Assembly: GCA_963576725.1 (NCBI GenBank) | Contig: OY755236.1 | Coordinates: forward strand, 65,831,379 to 65,895,378 | DNA length: 64,000 nt | Source of the DNA: Azorinus chamasolen | Lineage: Eukaryota > Mollusca > Bivalvia > Cardiida > Solecurtidae | Direction: 5' to 3' | In this document: piece by piece, positions 42,044-53,485 of the stretch | How the letters are laid out: every line of letters starts with the position of its first letter | Position numbering within the stretch: position 1 is the stretch's first letter | Translations under genes and position numbers: made by a program | Notes under the pieces: model-generated | Database searches by the model: none | What the model saw: the letters and a program-made list of their open reading frames with translations, nothing else | What the model was told of the DNA's origin: nothing

Positions 42044-42985
42044 CGGAAGCTTAAATGGAACCATTTATATGCAATAATATGGCTAAAAACTTAAAGAGTA
42101 ACATATCTTTAATATATTTAAGATAACGTTTTCTGTGTTGTTAAATAAAGAATAATATTTATTTGAACCGAATTTTTTAATTTAACATATGTGTAATATA
42201 TGTAAGCTAATGTTTTCTGTGCATTTACATGAAAATTAATATTTATGTGAAGAAGTTTTTATGAATTATGAATATGCAATAAGATACATATTTGTAAAAG
42301 GCGGATAGTATATATTCAACAAAATATATTTATTTGTGATTTTTAAGTTATAATTTATGTAAATTACTGAAAAGAACACATTGTATATTAACTAGAATAA
42401 AGTTCCCTTTACATACTACTTAAGTAAGTATTTTATATACTTAATGACTATATTGTTGAATATATTTTTACGAAATATATCCCTTTGAAATCGGTGGATT
42501 ATGTTAAATAAATGTGGTCCCTTTTACGAAAAAAAAATCTTTTTTTTTTCATTTATTTCAAGAAATATGAATTATTCATACTCCATGGCTTAATATAAGA
42601 CAGTCAAAATTTACATGTTACGTTATGTCTAACTTATAACTTAATCGTCTTAAAGCATTTTCATATAATATAACTACGAGATTATTTACACATATATTAT
42701 TGTGTGATGGCCGTAAAAAGTCGCCCCGTACTTCATTCTCAGTGTTGTTATATTTTCTGGGCCTTCGGGATCATTAGTTTTGATGTTATTAGTTTTGAAA
42801 TTTGAATACTGCTTAAGCCGGTGCTAGGGGGCGTGAGTAGTGTTGCACTTTGAATTACTAATCATAAACAGACTCAATAAAACCGAGTTTGCAATTTCCT
42901 CTTTTTGCATTTCTACCTTTGCTTTCGAAGAATCACCCATTTTCAGAATATTTATATAGATATAAGGGGGTCTATTTAAGCTTCC
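42044..42985 (+). mobile_element. Inverted-repeat element H, copy 1, interrupted by element G
   Basis: Tips GGAAGCTTAAATGGAACC and GGGGGTCTATTTAAGCTTCC. The interior is collinear with the reverse complement of 48753-49446. Element G occupies 42704-42947, with a candidate ATATT duplication on either side. No ORF of note. Confidence 0.75.
42704..42947 (-). mobile_element. Element G without the satellite insertion
   Basis: On the minus strand it matches 2367-2547 joined directly to 3869-3935 (CAAAACTAATAACATC then AAAACTAATGATCCCG). It thus documents the pre-insertion state of the site filled by the pearl-like element at 2548-3868. Confidence 0.75.
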
Positions 42986-43980
42986 GCAATATCTCATCTT
43001 TGCTTTTGGAATGTTTTACATTATATTCTATAACTATACTTTGGTGTCTTGTACGTTGCATTTTATTGTCTTGGTATGTTTTACGTTATATTTTATCTAT
43101 ACGTTTGTAAATTGTATATTTTTTCGATGTTGTATTATCTTATAATTTATGTTAAAACATGTAGATAATGTTTGCCGTCATTGACGGTGTTTACCGTAGA
43201 TAATTTCTTGCTAATTTGTGCAATTCTCGCCGATTTCTGATGCCGTAACGTACAAAAATGATATCTAAAATGGGGTACCCATTATCACCTGTAACGATTT
43301 CGATCATTATTTCAACATTTAGCTCGCTACCAGTTGTTTTAAAAGCATGTTTTGTGTGTACCTTTGCAAATAGTTTAGACCCAGATGAGACGTATCAGAA
43401 TCTGAACAGTTTCGTAACAGAGTGTATTTCTACGGAAAAAGAAGAAAGACGTCCGTATAATAAGCATGTGACATACAGCAGAAGAAAAGTATTTAGTCTA
43501 CGCGCGGAATGTAAAAGTTCTTACGCACTGGGAATCATGTTTATATAACTGATATGAATTATTAGTTTTATCATAAATTTACCCCAGAAATCACGACTGC
43601 TGCCTGTTCCATTGATTTTGGACCAGTATGTGAATAGCGTTCAACCTGTAAACACGAAAAACATCATTGTTTGCACATTGGTAGCAAAGATAAGGCGGTT
43701 GTTCAGCAACTAAGGATGGTTACCCAAGACCATATAACAACTGACTGTTTATTTAAGGTAGGAGAAGTAATTGAATTAATATGTTGCTTTATTGTATTGT
43801 TTTGTTTGGTTTATTGTTTCTATAAAAAGAAAATCATAAATGATTAAAATGAAATAATGATGAAAAGAATAATGAAACGACTGTTGGAAAAGGTAGTAGT
43901 AGTTATTGTTATTATGTGTTTGCTGTTGAAATAACATTGATTGATGATATCAATAATGTTAGTCATATTAATGACTTTTA
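42986..43980. other. No supported gene
   Basis: A 96-codon ORF at 43258-43548 contains a translated family E scrap (TTTGCAAATAGTTTAGACCC) and is not a gene candidate. The rest is AT-rich. Confidence 0.4.
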
Positions 43981-44219
43981 ACTACTACTACTATTATTAA
44001 TTATTGTTGTTTTTATTATTGACTATTGTCATCATCATTAATATCTTATTCATTTATTTATTTATATATTTATTTATTTACTCATATAATTATAATCAAT
44101 CTTTTTTATTATTATTATTATTATAAGTAGTAGTAGTATCATTATTAGTATTATTATTATCATCATCATCATTATTATAATAATTATTATTTTAATCATC
44201 ATCATCATGATAATCGTCG

Positions 44220-44282
<63 letters not shown>

Positions 44283-44361
44283 ACATCATCATCATCATCT
44301 TCGTCGTCGTCGTCGTAGTCGCCATCATCATCATCATCATAATCATCATAATCATCATCAA

Positions 44362-44414
<53 letters not shown>

Positions 44415-44471
44415 ATCAATCACCATCATCATCAGCATCATCATATTTATTATTATTATTATTATTATTTA
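43981..44471. repeat. (ATC)n-dominated microsatellite tract
   Basis: Trinucleotide repeats: ATT/ATC mixtures, then a long CAT/ATC tract at 44190-44415, then ATT. The apparent poly-Met, poly-Asp and poly-Ile ORFs are artefacts. Confidence 0.95.
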
Positions 44472-45233
44472 TCAATAAGAAACAATATTTATTGAATAAA
44501 AACACTAAATGAAAGGAATTCGATACTTCTTTCAAACCCTAATAGTGTTTGCTCCAAAGAACGAAATAAACCAATTGTCTCATTTAAGCTTCAGAATTTA
44601 GAACTTCGGAATTCTGTGTTGGCTTTGCAGATTCAATTTAGGTACTGCCGAGTGGATCAAGTTTTTGAGGCTTTATTGACCGAGTGCCAAGCAACTTCTA
44701 TCCTAATGAGTTACCCAAGCTGTTGTTTACTAATGCCAGTCAGTTCACGGATTAATTGTTGATAATATTAACAACATCATGAACGATGCAATGCTACATA
44801 ACACTTTTAGAGCCAAATCAGTTTCGTCTGCAAACAAGTTCCCCTCCTCAGAGTGGAATTTCCTTCGGTTTCTTCTCTGATACGTTAGTGGTATGTCAAA
44901 CAGTGTTGATCCTGATTATACTTTGGGTTTCTCTGACCTTCAGCTGTATCCAAATTGATTACAAAGCTAAAGATTCAGTCATTATAACAAGCAAATATGC
45001 GTTCCTCATTACAAGCCATATGCGTTCCTCATTACAAGCCATATGCGTTCCTTCCGACGACTTCGGCGGTGAAAGAGGTACAGATGTAAATTTACAGAAT
45101 AAAATATACATATAAGAAAAGTTATTAAACTGGCAACACATTAATTGTTTAGCTGTTTACCTCGTGACTATATATGTAAAAATTACTCAATAAGATCCAA
45201 GCTATATGACTCACAAGCTTCAACGGATCGAAA

Positions 45234-45447
45234 TACTGTAAAACCTTTCTAAACCGGAATTCTAGTAGAGAAGAATTAAGATACTTTTAGGCAGGTGGCT
45301 GCTTAATGCAGCGTGAAAGTCATACAGAAAGGACTAGCTCCAAGAGGAGCTTTCTGCATGACTTTCACACTGCATTAAGCTGTCTCCTGTCTCCAAGACG
45401 GATAGTTATACTAAATTAAAAGTCCGGTGTAGAGAGGATTTACTGTG
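45234..45447. mobile_element. TA-flanked MITE, family C
   Basis: CTGTAAAACCTTTCTAAACC ... GGTGTAGAGAGGATTTACTG, with inner arms GGCAGGTGGCTGCTTAATGC / GCATTAAGCTGTCTCCTG and a GAGCTTTCTGCATGAC core. Confidence 0.75.
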
Positions 45448-45626
45448 GAGAAAAATGATCCACATGTGGAGTTTAGAGAAAGATAACAGTAGTGCTAATT
45501 AAAAGATTTATTATATCTATTCTCAGTAATAACTGAACAGTACATCACGAAACCGATTGATTAAACATGGTAATTGGAAAATGTACTCTATACAATTAGT
45601 TGCGAATGGTGTGAATAGTACTTATA

Positions 45627-45839
45627 TTAACCTCTTTACCTTCCGATAAACGCCTTTTCACGCATTTGTAAACAGAGTAGACCCATATCAGGAGCCGACT
45701 GATCAGCTTACGAAATCATAATACCTCTCACTCAGCAGTTTCTACCAGTACCAAACACTCATGTGTACACATGCCATTATAAGAATTCTGCTAATAAATA
45801 TTCATGATGTCATTATTTGTTAAACAGGGAAGGGGTTAA
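45627..45839 (+). mobile_element. TTAA MITE, family A
   Basis: TTAACCTCTTTACCTTCCG ... ACAGGGAAGGGGTTAA. The central palindrome is reduced to GGAGCCGACTGATC. Confidence 0.7.
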
Positions 45840-45886
45840 TTAAAGTATTAGAGGATACTAATCAGTTCGGATCCTGAGACTTATTC

Positions 45887-46079
45887 TACAGTGAAACCTC
45901 TCTAAACCGGACGTTCAATTTAGTATAAATACCGGTCTCCGAGATAGGCGGCAGCTTAATGCAGTGTGGATGTCCTCTAGGAACTTTCTGCATGATTTTA
46001 ACCCTGCATTAAGCGGCCACCTGCCAAAAAGAACCTAGTTTTCTGTATCAAGATTGCTGTTCAGAGTGGTTTTACTGTA
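45887..46079. mobile_element. TA-flanked MITE, family C
   Basis: CAGTGAAACCTCTCTAAACC ... TTCAGAGTGGTTTTACTG flanked by TA. A further truncated copy lies at 46404-46530. Confidence 0.75.
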
Positions 46080-46859
46080 TATCTTACTTGCCTTTGCAGA
46101 GATCTCTTTCTAGTTAATTTGCTCATGTTGTGAATATGACTGGCTTTAATTCAATTATTACATGCTACTTGCTTGTTCAGATCCTGACAATTATTACACG
46201 CTACTTGCTTGTTCAGATCCTGACAATTATTCTACATCTTGCATGTCTTTGCATAGGATTTTCTCTTAGGTTTAAGCCAACAACTAATTTGAACGAAGAC
46301 CAATACTTGATGATATATCGCTGACAACATTGGGCATCTCTCTTCACAAAATAGTTCGTTCGAAAAACGGGTTAAAATTATTTTAAATGCACATACAATA
46401 TAATCTGTCTAAAGCGGCCATTCATTTATTGAACATGAGTGTTAAGACGCAGGTGGTTGCTTAATGCAGGGTAAAAGTAATGCAGAAAGCTCCTATATGA
46501 GCTTTATGCATTACTTTTTACTCTTTTGCACTCATAGCTGGGTCGGAACTGTTTGGCTTTCAAAATCCTCTAGCAACGTTAAACATTCCATACTGAGTGG
46601 ACACCGTGATTAAAAACTGACGGGCTATTCCACTCTATAAATTCGGCGTGCTAAGGACTAATCGGAAAAAACCAAATGACGCAAAATTCAATGGGAAAAT
46701 CGGCCGAGGATAACATTTGACCAAACGTATATACCATTCGTCAATTAACGTCACAATTCTTCACATTTATACTGATATTACAGTAATTTGGGAACTTTAA
46801 ACCCTATCGACATAGAATAAGTTCATTGAAAAGGTAAACATCACTCTAGATCCCAATTC

Positions 46860-47280
46860 CCTCATAGTCCATTTTAAGATCTAACCTCTTTGAATAAATC
46901 TACCGAAAAGGAGTATTAACTAGAGAAAATGCAAAATTTCAGAATTTTATAGTTTTAAACAGTTGTGATAAATAGAGCATTTGCTCCTATAGGAGCAAAT
47001 GCTCTATTTATCACAACTGTTTCAACAGGTGACTTTGCAGAGACGTCAAAAGGCGTCACACGTGCTCTATTTATGATATAATATATACATGATTCCACAG
47101 TTTCTGCCATGCCCAAACTTTCCTGTGTCAATATATCATTATAAAATTTATTTAATTAATGATATTGATGACATCATTTGTTACATGTATATTCATAGAG
47201 TAAAGGGTTAACAGATGTTTCAACAGGTGACTTTTGCAGATACGTCAAAAGGCGTCAATATGAGGAAATGGGTTTAAGTG
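46860..47280. mobile_element. TTAA MITE family I with perfect hairpin and nested family A fragment
   Basis: 46958-47023 is a perfect 66-nt palindrome (AAACAGTTGTGATAAATAGA ... centre CTCCTATAGGAG). The end sequence CAACAGGTGACTTTGCAGA ... GTCAAAAGGCGTC occurs twice (47030 and 47220), bracketing a family A fragment. This suggests insertion of A with local duplication. Confidence 0.6.
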
Positions 47281-47316
47281 GAAAGCGCAGTGGCACCTCG
47301 TCTGTTTCTTAACTGC

Positions 47317-47594
47317 CTAACCCTTTCCCTGTTCTATATTTATTTTAAATCTACTAAATATTAATGGACAAAATAATTAAAATGAAATACGGAAGGATGG
47401 ACATTATAGATATTTTAGAAAGTAAAGAAATTGATCTATCAAATTCCATTATCAAAAACATGCAGAACTGTTGAGTCAGACCTATATCATACCATAAGCA
47501 AACAGAGCAGATCCTGATCAGATGGCTCCTATAGGAGACGTCTGATCTGGGTCTACTCTGTTTGCAAATGCGTTTATGTGAAGGAAAGGGTTAA
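47317..47594 (-). mobile_element. TTAA MITE, family B, complete
   Basis: CTAACCCTTTCCCTGTTCTA ... GTGAAGGAAAGGGTTAA, with inner GCAAACAGAGCAGATCC / GGTCTACTCTGTTTGC arms around CTCCTATAGGAG. Confidence 0.8.
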
Positions 47595-47824
47595 ACCTTT
47601 CTGATGGGGAGGCGGAGACATTTGAATATGATTGGAATTAATGATGAATGGCAGATTGTTCTGCAAGTAAGATGATTAGCCGTTACAACTATCAAGCACT
47701 GTCTGTGAAACTTATCGTGTCATTATACGAACAACAAGAGATTTTCAAAAATGTATCTGGTCTAGATCTCTGATAGTATACTGATGATGGTAAATACTTA
47801 ATTAAGACATGATCCCAAGTACAA

Positions 47825-48075
47825 GTAATTTCCCTCATATAAACGGCTTTTTAGGTATTTGAAAACAGAGTAGACTCAGATCGCACGGCTCCTATAGGAC
47901 CCGTCTGAACAGGGTCTGCTCTGTTTGCCTTTGACATAATATTGCTCTGATTCTGCAGTTTTTGTTCAAGCAAACAGATACCTTAAAAAAGTTTAAATTA
48001 TAAAAAAAAAATCAATTGAATAAATATCCATGGTGTCATGATTTTTACATGAATACTGGACAGGGAAAGGGTTAA
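47825..48075 (+). mobile_element. TTAA MITE, families A/B intermediate
   Basis: GTAATTTCCCTCATATAAAC ... ACTGGACAGGGAAAGGGTTAA, with the CTCCTATAGGACCCGTCTG core and CTGATTCTGCAGTTTTTG block. Confidence 0.7.
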
Positions 48076-48349
48076 AAGAACTGTATAACTCCTTTATAAC
48101 GTCACACATATGATAGAAAATGTTATCACACAAGGGATGAAATTAGAGCTTATTGGTTATGTATGCATTACGTATTCTTCTAGTTTATCTTATATAAAGC
48201 TACATGTGTGTTCCTTTTTTAATAAAATTAAATGTTTCTAAACAACGGTACGTACATGCCAACATCACTTGTCTTCGGTAAAGTTATTTTTGCTGGATTA
48301 AGGAAATATATAAAACTAACTTATATATATTTAATTGTCCGTTCTTTAA

Positions 48350-48540
48350 CAATAAAGTAAACCCCCTCTAAACCGGAATTCTAGCAGAGAAATATTCAGT
48401 GTGACTGTTTAATTCAGGGTGAATGTCATGCAGAAAGTCCTCTAGGAGCTTTCTACATGGCGTTCACTCTGCATTAAGCTGCCACCTGCCTCCTAGACCG
48501 ATATTTATACTAGCGTCCTGTTTGGTTATACCGTATGTAA
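48350..48540. mobile_element. MITE family C, decayed ends
   Basis: GTAAACCCCCTCTAAACCGG ... with inner CATGCAGAAAGTCCTCTAGG / GCATTAAGCTGCCACCTGCC; the right end TGTTTGGTTATACCGTA is diverged. Confidence 0.6.
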
Positions 48541-48752
48541 TCTGGACAAACTGACAAGTGCAACATGTGTAACATCATAGCGTAAGGTATCCTGTCAAGT
48601 ATGACCCTGATTGCATTTGAAGGTAGCTTCAATCAAGATTAGACGTCTGGAAACCCGCCTTCCCCATGATCCAATGTATTTGATACTCTGTGGCGTGGAC
48701 GAATCGGAAATAAAAAAGAAACCAACAAACAGACCGGGCATCAAATAATTAC

Positions 48753-49446
48753 GAAAGCTTAAATGGACACCCCTTATATAAAGAATATATGTGTAAAAAA
48801 TCTCGTAGTTATATGATATGAAAACGTTTTAAAACGATAAAGTTATAAGTTAGACATAACATAACAAGTAAATTTTGACTGTCTTATATTAAGCCCTGGA
48901 ATATAAATAATTCATATTTCTTGAAATAAATGAAAAATAATTAGATTTGTTTCGTAAAAGGGACCAAATTTATTTAACATAACCCACTGATTTCAAAGGG
49001 ATATATTTCGTTAAAATGTATTCTGCAATATTGCCATTAAGTATATAAGATACTTACTTAAGTATTATGTAAAAGGAACTTTATTCTAATTAATATACAA
49101 TGTGTTCTTTTCAGTACTTTACATTAATTATAACTTAAAAAAAATACAGATAAATATATTTTGTTTAATATAAACTATAAACTATCTGCCTTTTAAAAAT
49201 ATATATCCTATTGCATATTTATAATTCATAAAATCTTCTTGACATACATATTCATTTTCATGTAAATGCACAGAAAACATTAGCTTACATGTATTACACA
49301 TATGTTAAATTGAAACAATCGGTTCAAATAAATATTATTCTTTATTTAACTACGCAGAAAAACGTTGTCTTAAATATATTAAAGATACGTAACTCTTTAA
49401 GTTTTTAACCATATTATTGCATATAAGGGGGTCCATTTAAGCGTAC
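48753..49446 (-). mobile_element. Inverted-repeat element H, copy 2, uninterrupted
   Basis: Tips GAAAGCTTAAATGGACACC and GGGGGTCCATTTAAGC. It is the opposite-strand relative of 42044-42985 and lacks element G. Roughly 690 bp, AT-rich, non-coding. Confidence 0.75.
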
Positions 49447-50037
49447 GTGAATAATAGACACCATACACACGATAGGGTTTAACTTATAATGATGTTGATC
49501 TGGAAATGATAAAGTAATTTGTAACTACTTTATATTGTTAATGTTAATAATACTGATTATGCTAATAAACTATCTGTTCCACTCTGTTCTTTTCTGTATA
49601 AATTACAGAACTTTAATGAGCAAGCTCACATACCCCACGCCGCCACATTGTCAGAGAAAAAGTGGTTTCCCAATGAAAGATTCCTCTGAAAATCAAACTC
49701 ATCCAAGCTTTTATGCAAGACAATTCTAAAAGCAAATTTGAGAAAGATTAGTCAAGAAATGAAAGTGATTGATGGGCAACAATGTATTATGATACACGGA
49801 CGGACTGGCAGACAGACGGGCGGGTCAAAAAATATATACCTCGTGCAACCTCGTTGCGTGGAGTACACTTACAAAACTATCATTAGTTTGCGGCAATTAT
49901 TATTATTATTATTATACCACATTTATATAGCGCTCTTTTCACACAGGATATCTTTGCTAAATCCATCCTGAAGAGACAGTATTATCGACTTGCCTATAAT
50001 TGGCATAGCAAATTATCGCACATGTTACCATTATGTT
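49447..50037. other. No supported gene
   Basis: 49795-49830 has a GACGGACTGGCAGACAGACG stretch like the pearl-type microsatellite. 49895-49930 is ATT-rich followed by ACCACATTTATATAGCGCTC, a possible SINE/MITE end. Confidence 0.4.
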
Positions 50038-50258
50038 TTAACCTTTTCCATGTTCTATGTTTATTTCAAATTTCACTACCTACTGAATATTCATAGACAA
50101 AATAGTTATAATGAAATATGGAAGGTGGAACATTGCAGTCATTTTAGAAAGTAAAGAAACATCTTTCATATTCCAATTAGCAAACAAAGCAGACACTGAG
50201 CTGGGTCTACTCTGTTGGCAAATGCGCAAACACAAGTTTATATGAAGGAAAGGGTTAC
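50038..50258 (-). mobile_element. TTAA MITE, family B
   Basis: TTAACCTTTTCCATGTTCTA ... GAAGGAAAGGGTTAC; the central palindrome is deleted to GACACTGAGCTGGGTC. Confidence 0.75.
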
Positions 50259-50382
50259 AGACCCTATTTATATATTCTGTAACTATGCATGGTGTTCGAA
50301 TATCGACGTGGTAAGTGCATAGCACGTGGGCTTGTGAGCTATGCGTAATTACATGGTGATATTCTGAGTAATGTGTAGGTTC

Positions 50383-50383
<1 letters not shown>

Positions 50384-50414
<31 letters not shown>
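50384..50414. repeat. (TC)n microsatellite
   Basis: About 15 TC units. Confidence 0.95.
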
Positions 50415-50416
<2 letters not shown>

Positions 50417-50546
50417 GAAAATGAATTTGTGTATGGTCAAAATTGTACTTGTTCTTGTTGCTATTGGTGACACTGTTTCACTCAGAGACATTGTCCAATA
50501 TTCCTGTAAAAGAAAGGACACCATGAATATTTATTCAATTGATTTT

Positions 50547-50950
50547 TTATAATCTAACCTTTTCAAGGTAACTGTTTGCTTGAACAAAAACCTTGTTAGA
50601 AAATGTCAGACAGTTCATTTTCTCTAATGATTGAGACACATACCAGTAATCTGTACCAAATATAATTTTGCAGGCTCTTTTTTGTAATGAAAATAATCTA
50701 TGGGCACTGCTTTTATTTTGAACTTCCCCAAACAATATTGCAAAAATCTAAATGAGGTTGAATGTAGGCATTCTAAAATGAAGTGGAACATGCCATTCGA
50801 TTCTAGATAATAACCATATAATTGTTGAAAGCTTTCTTTTTACTTTATTGAAATGGTCATCCTATTTAAGATTGTCATTGAAACTTACTCCTAATAATTT
50901 TTCTCCCATACCGTTAAGCTTTAATCTCATTGTTTACTTTAAATAGCGCT
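50547..50950 (-). pseudogene. LINE reverse transcriptase C-terminal relic
   Basis: The minus-strand frame reads MRLKLNGMGEKLLGVSFNDN, a stop, DDHFNKVKRKLSTIIWLLSR, IEWHVPL, a stop, FGEVQNKSSAHRLFSLQKRA and CKIIFGTDYWYVSQSLEKMN. LGV...D...H...K.S..I..L and LQKRA-x-(K/R)-I-I-(F/L)-G are the conserved thumb/connection blocks of jockey/CR1-type LINE proteins. Several stops; unrelated in sequence to the 37-kb LINE beyond shared domain type. Confidence 0.7.
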
Positions 50951-51182
50951 CGTGTCACACTTCATTGGTTTATCGCATTACCCCCTCGCTTGATTGATTC
51001 AGCCCTTTCACTGCCAATACGTTATCTGCTTTTAACATCGGCTTCTATTTCTCAAGTTTTAATCTTTGGTAAATATCTCGTTAAGAAACTCAAACAGTAT
51101 GGAATCTGATCAGGTGTGTTACGCAATGTTTCGAAATACCTCTATTGGAAAATATTTTTGGCATAACAACGAAAGTGTAAAT

Positions 51183-51412
51183 ACAGTAAAAACATCTCTA
51201 TTGCGGCCAATAAAAAGAGGTATAAATGTAGATCTTAAAACCAAATGACAGCTGAATGAATTACCAAAGTCATACAGAAAGCTCTATGCATTACTACACA
51301 GTTATACAGAAGTCTCTATACATTACCTTCATCCTACACTAGGTAGCCACCTGCGTTCAGAATCATGCGTGTTTATGTATTAAGTGGTCACACCACAGAG
51401 GCTCCACTGTGT
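51183..51412. mobile_element. MITE family C, decayed
   Basis: CAGTAAAAACATCTCTATTG ... CAGAGGCTCCACTGTG. Inner copies of CATACAGAAAGCTCTATGCA / TACAGAAGTCTCTATACATT are locally duplicated. Confidence 0.5.
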
Positions 51413-52477
51413 CTGTAGACGACACCATACTATATAATTATTTGTATTTTATTTTATTTTTATATTTTTGTTATATGTATGCATGTATAGTACTGAGGTA
51501 CCAATGTCCATTACGTCAAGCTGTTTCCAATTAAATACACTTCACGCCACTTGTCTGTTATGAGTTATACAATGTTAATACGAATAAAAGTAAATAGCCC
51601 GACAGTGCTCCAAAATGATCGTGCAATTACTGGCAAAGTTTGTTTTATTACATATTCTGATAGACAAGGCATTGGAGGTTCAAAATCCACCGGGTGCAAG
51701 AATGGCACCCTTAAGCGTTTTTCTAGAAACAAGATGGCGTCCAAGAGGGTCGCCATGGCATGATTTCATCTGATTACAGTTTGCTTGGCATAATATATGT
51801 CTTTAGATTTATCAAAATAGTCCTGTATTTAAGGTTATTAATGAAGGTATACCAGCTTATTAAATAATGAGTAATAGTAACATCTATTCTTCAAAATGTA
51901 TGAACTATTTCAAGAAAGGGAGGTAATAAACATGAATTTACACGTTTTAATTATCATTCCTATTTTAATTGAAGAAAAACTCTTAAGCGTAATGTTTTCA
52001 TTCCACTAGTTAGTTTTTTCATCAAATAAGAACGTGTTGGGAAATATATCAATGTGTTTATAATTCTAACTCACAAGGAATTAATGAAATATGATAGTCT
52101 TTTATAGAAGTAATAATAGTGAAATGACCTGCAATTCTTGAAACATAACCATTGTACATAGAAATATTTTCGTCGCATCATAATATTTTCAACGGCACCC
52201 ACATTGATAATATTTTACACTGTATTGGTTATTTTATGTCACCTATTTTGGCAAATGATAGCTGCTTGTCTTTGAACTAAATTATCACATTTGAAATCAC
52301 TATTTCATAAACATCAACATTAACATACGTCACGTCATACACTGTATTTATGAATTTCTGGCATCTTCAGTATTAACTTACTTTCTAGATGCAGTATGTT
52401 AATCGATAATCAAATCATTTACTTCTGGACTTGTTAGTCTAAAGGTGAAAATAAAATCTTATCTTATCTTATCTACT
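51413..52477. other. No supported gene
   Basis: Featureless AT-rich sequence. It ends in a (TCTTA)n tail at 52455-52475 preceded by TTGTTAGTCTAAAGGTG, which looks like the 3' end of a SINE or LINE. Confidence 0.4.
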
Positions 52478-53168
52478 TCATGAATGTATTAGGTCGTTGA
52501 AGCACATGCTTGCATCACCACGACATGCGCAAAATACTGTACACTGCATTCTAAAACGCTTGCATCCGCAACGCACCAAGAAGCCCGGTGTTTCGCTTTC
52601 ACATAAGCATTTAATCAGTTTTAGAATGTATTTAGGTGCTATTTTCACACTATCAGGAGCTATCATTAACGTCTTCTTTTCATCATCTCGGAACCATCCA
52701 TATTCACATGGGTCAATATTTGGTGGGTCCTGATCAAGTGCATGCTTCCACACAATAGTCTGATAGTGTGCTCTTTTGGCATTTTGCTGGAATGACTCAG
52801 TTGTTGGCGGCAAAGTGGAAAGGCGTGGTGCTGTTGATAGAGACTTTCATATCTTTTTAGCTCAAGCTCTTACTCTGGCTTCCGACATACTTTCAACTCC
52901 TTCAATGCTGTAACAAGAAGCAACAAATTTGGTTGATTTCTCAATCACACTATCAATACTGGCTGTTTCATCTTCGAGGACATCAACTAGATGTTTCTTT
53001 ATCTCCATCACTTTAACAGCTTTACCTTCTCCTATACCTTTACACATTGCAACAGTATCACAACCTGTTAACACATGCACTGCGGGAAGATCAGATCTTA
53101 TGTTTTTGTTAGATTCAATCGTTGCATTGATATCAGTTATTGCGCTACCTTGAACAGGCGACTCCATT
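52478..53168 (-). pseudogene. GCD (FEN1/XPG-like)-CXC protein gene, broken
   Basis: One minus-strand frame with two TGA codons near 52845-52865. N-terminal part: MESPVQGSAITDINATI, then LTGCDTVAMCKGIGEGKA. The latter resembles the GCD...GIG...A helix-turn-helix of FEN1/XPG-type nucleases. C-terminal part: LPPTTESFQQNAKRAHYQ, YGWF and a cysteine-rich CLCESETPGF / RCGCKRFRMQC / CACRG segment resembling tesmin/TSO1 CXC motifs. It belongs to a multicopy metazoan family that I recognise only by these motifs; a transposon link is inferred. Its upstream coding part appears on the opposite strand at 53169-53255. Confidence 0.55.
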
Positions 53169-53255
53169 GGAAGTCACAGAAGAAGTATTACAGAACATTA
53201 CAAGACATGACATGAAGACAACGCATGAAGAGGTGCACAATATTATAGTACAACA
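53169..53255 (+). pseudogene. Inverted 5' segment of the GCD-CXC gene
   Basis: The plus frame reads EVTEEVLQNITRHDM then KTTHEEVHNIIVQH. The HEE-x2-N/D-x-IIVQ pattern is what normally precedes the MESP-QG block of this family, yet here it lies head-to-head with it. It ends at a TA/TG microsatellite. Confidence 0.4.

Positions 53256-53485
<230 letters not shown>

Noticed and set aside
43258..43548. 96-codon plus ORF
   Set aside because: Part of the frame is a translated MITE arm; no conserved motif.
44074..44512. ORFs of poly-Met, poly-Asp and poly-Ile
   Set aside because: Translation of an (ATC)n microsatellite on both strands; no coding signal.
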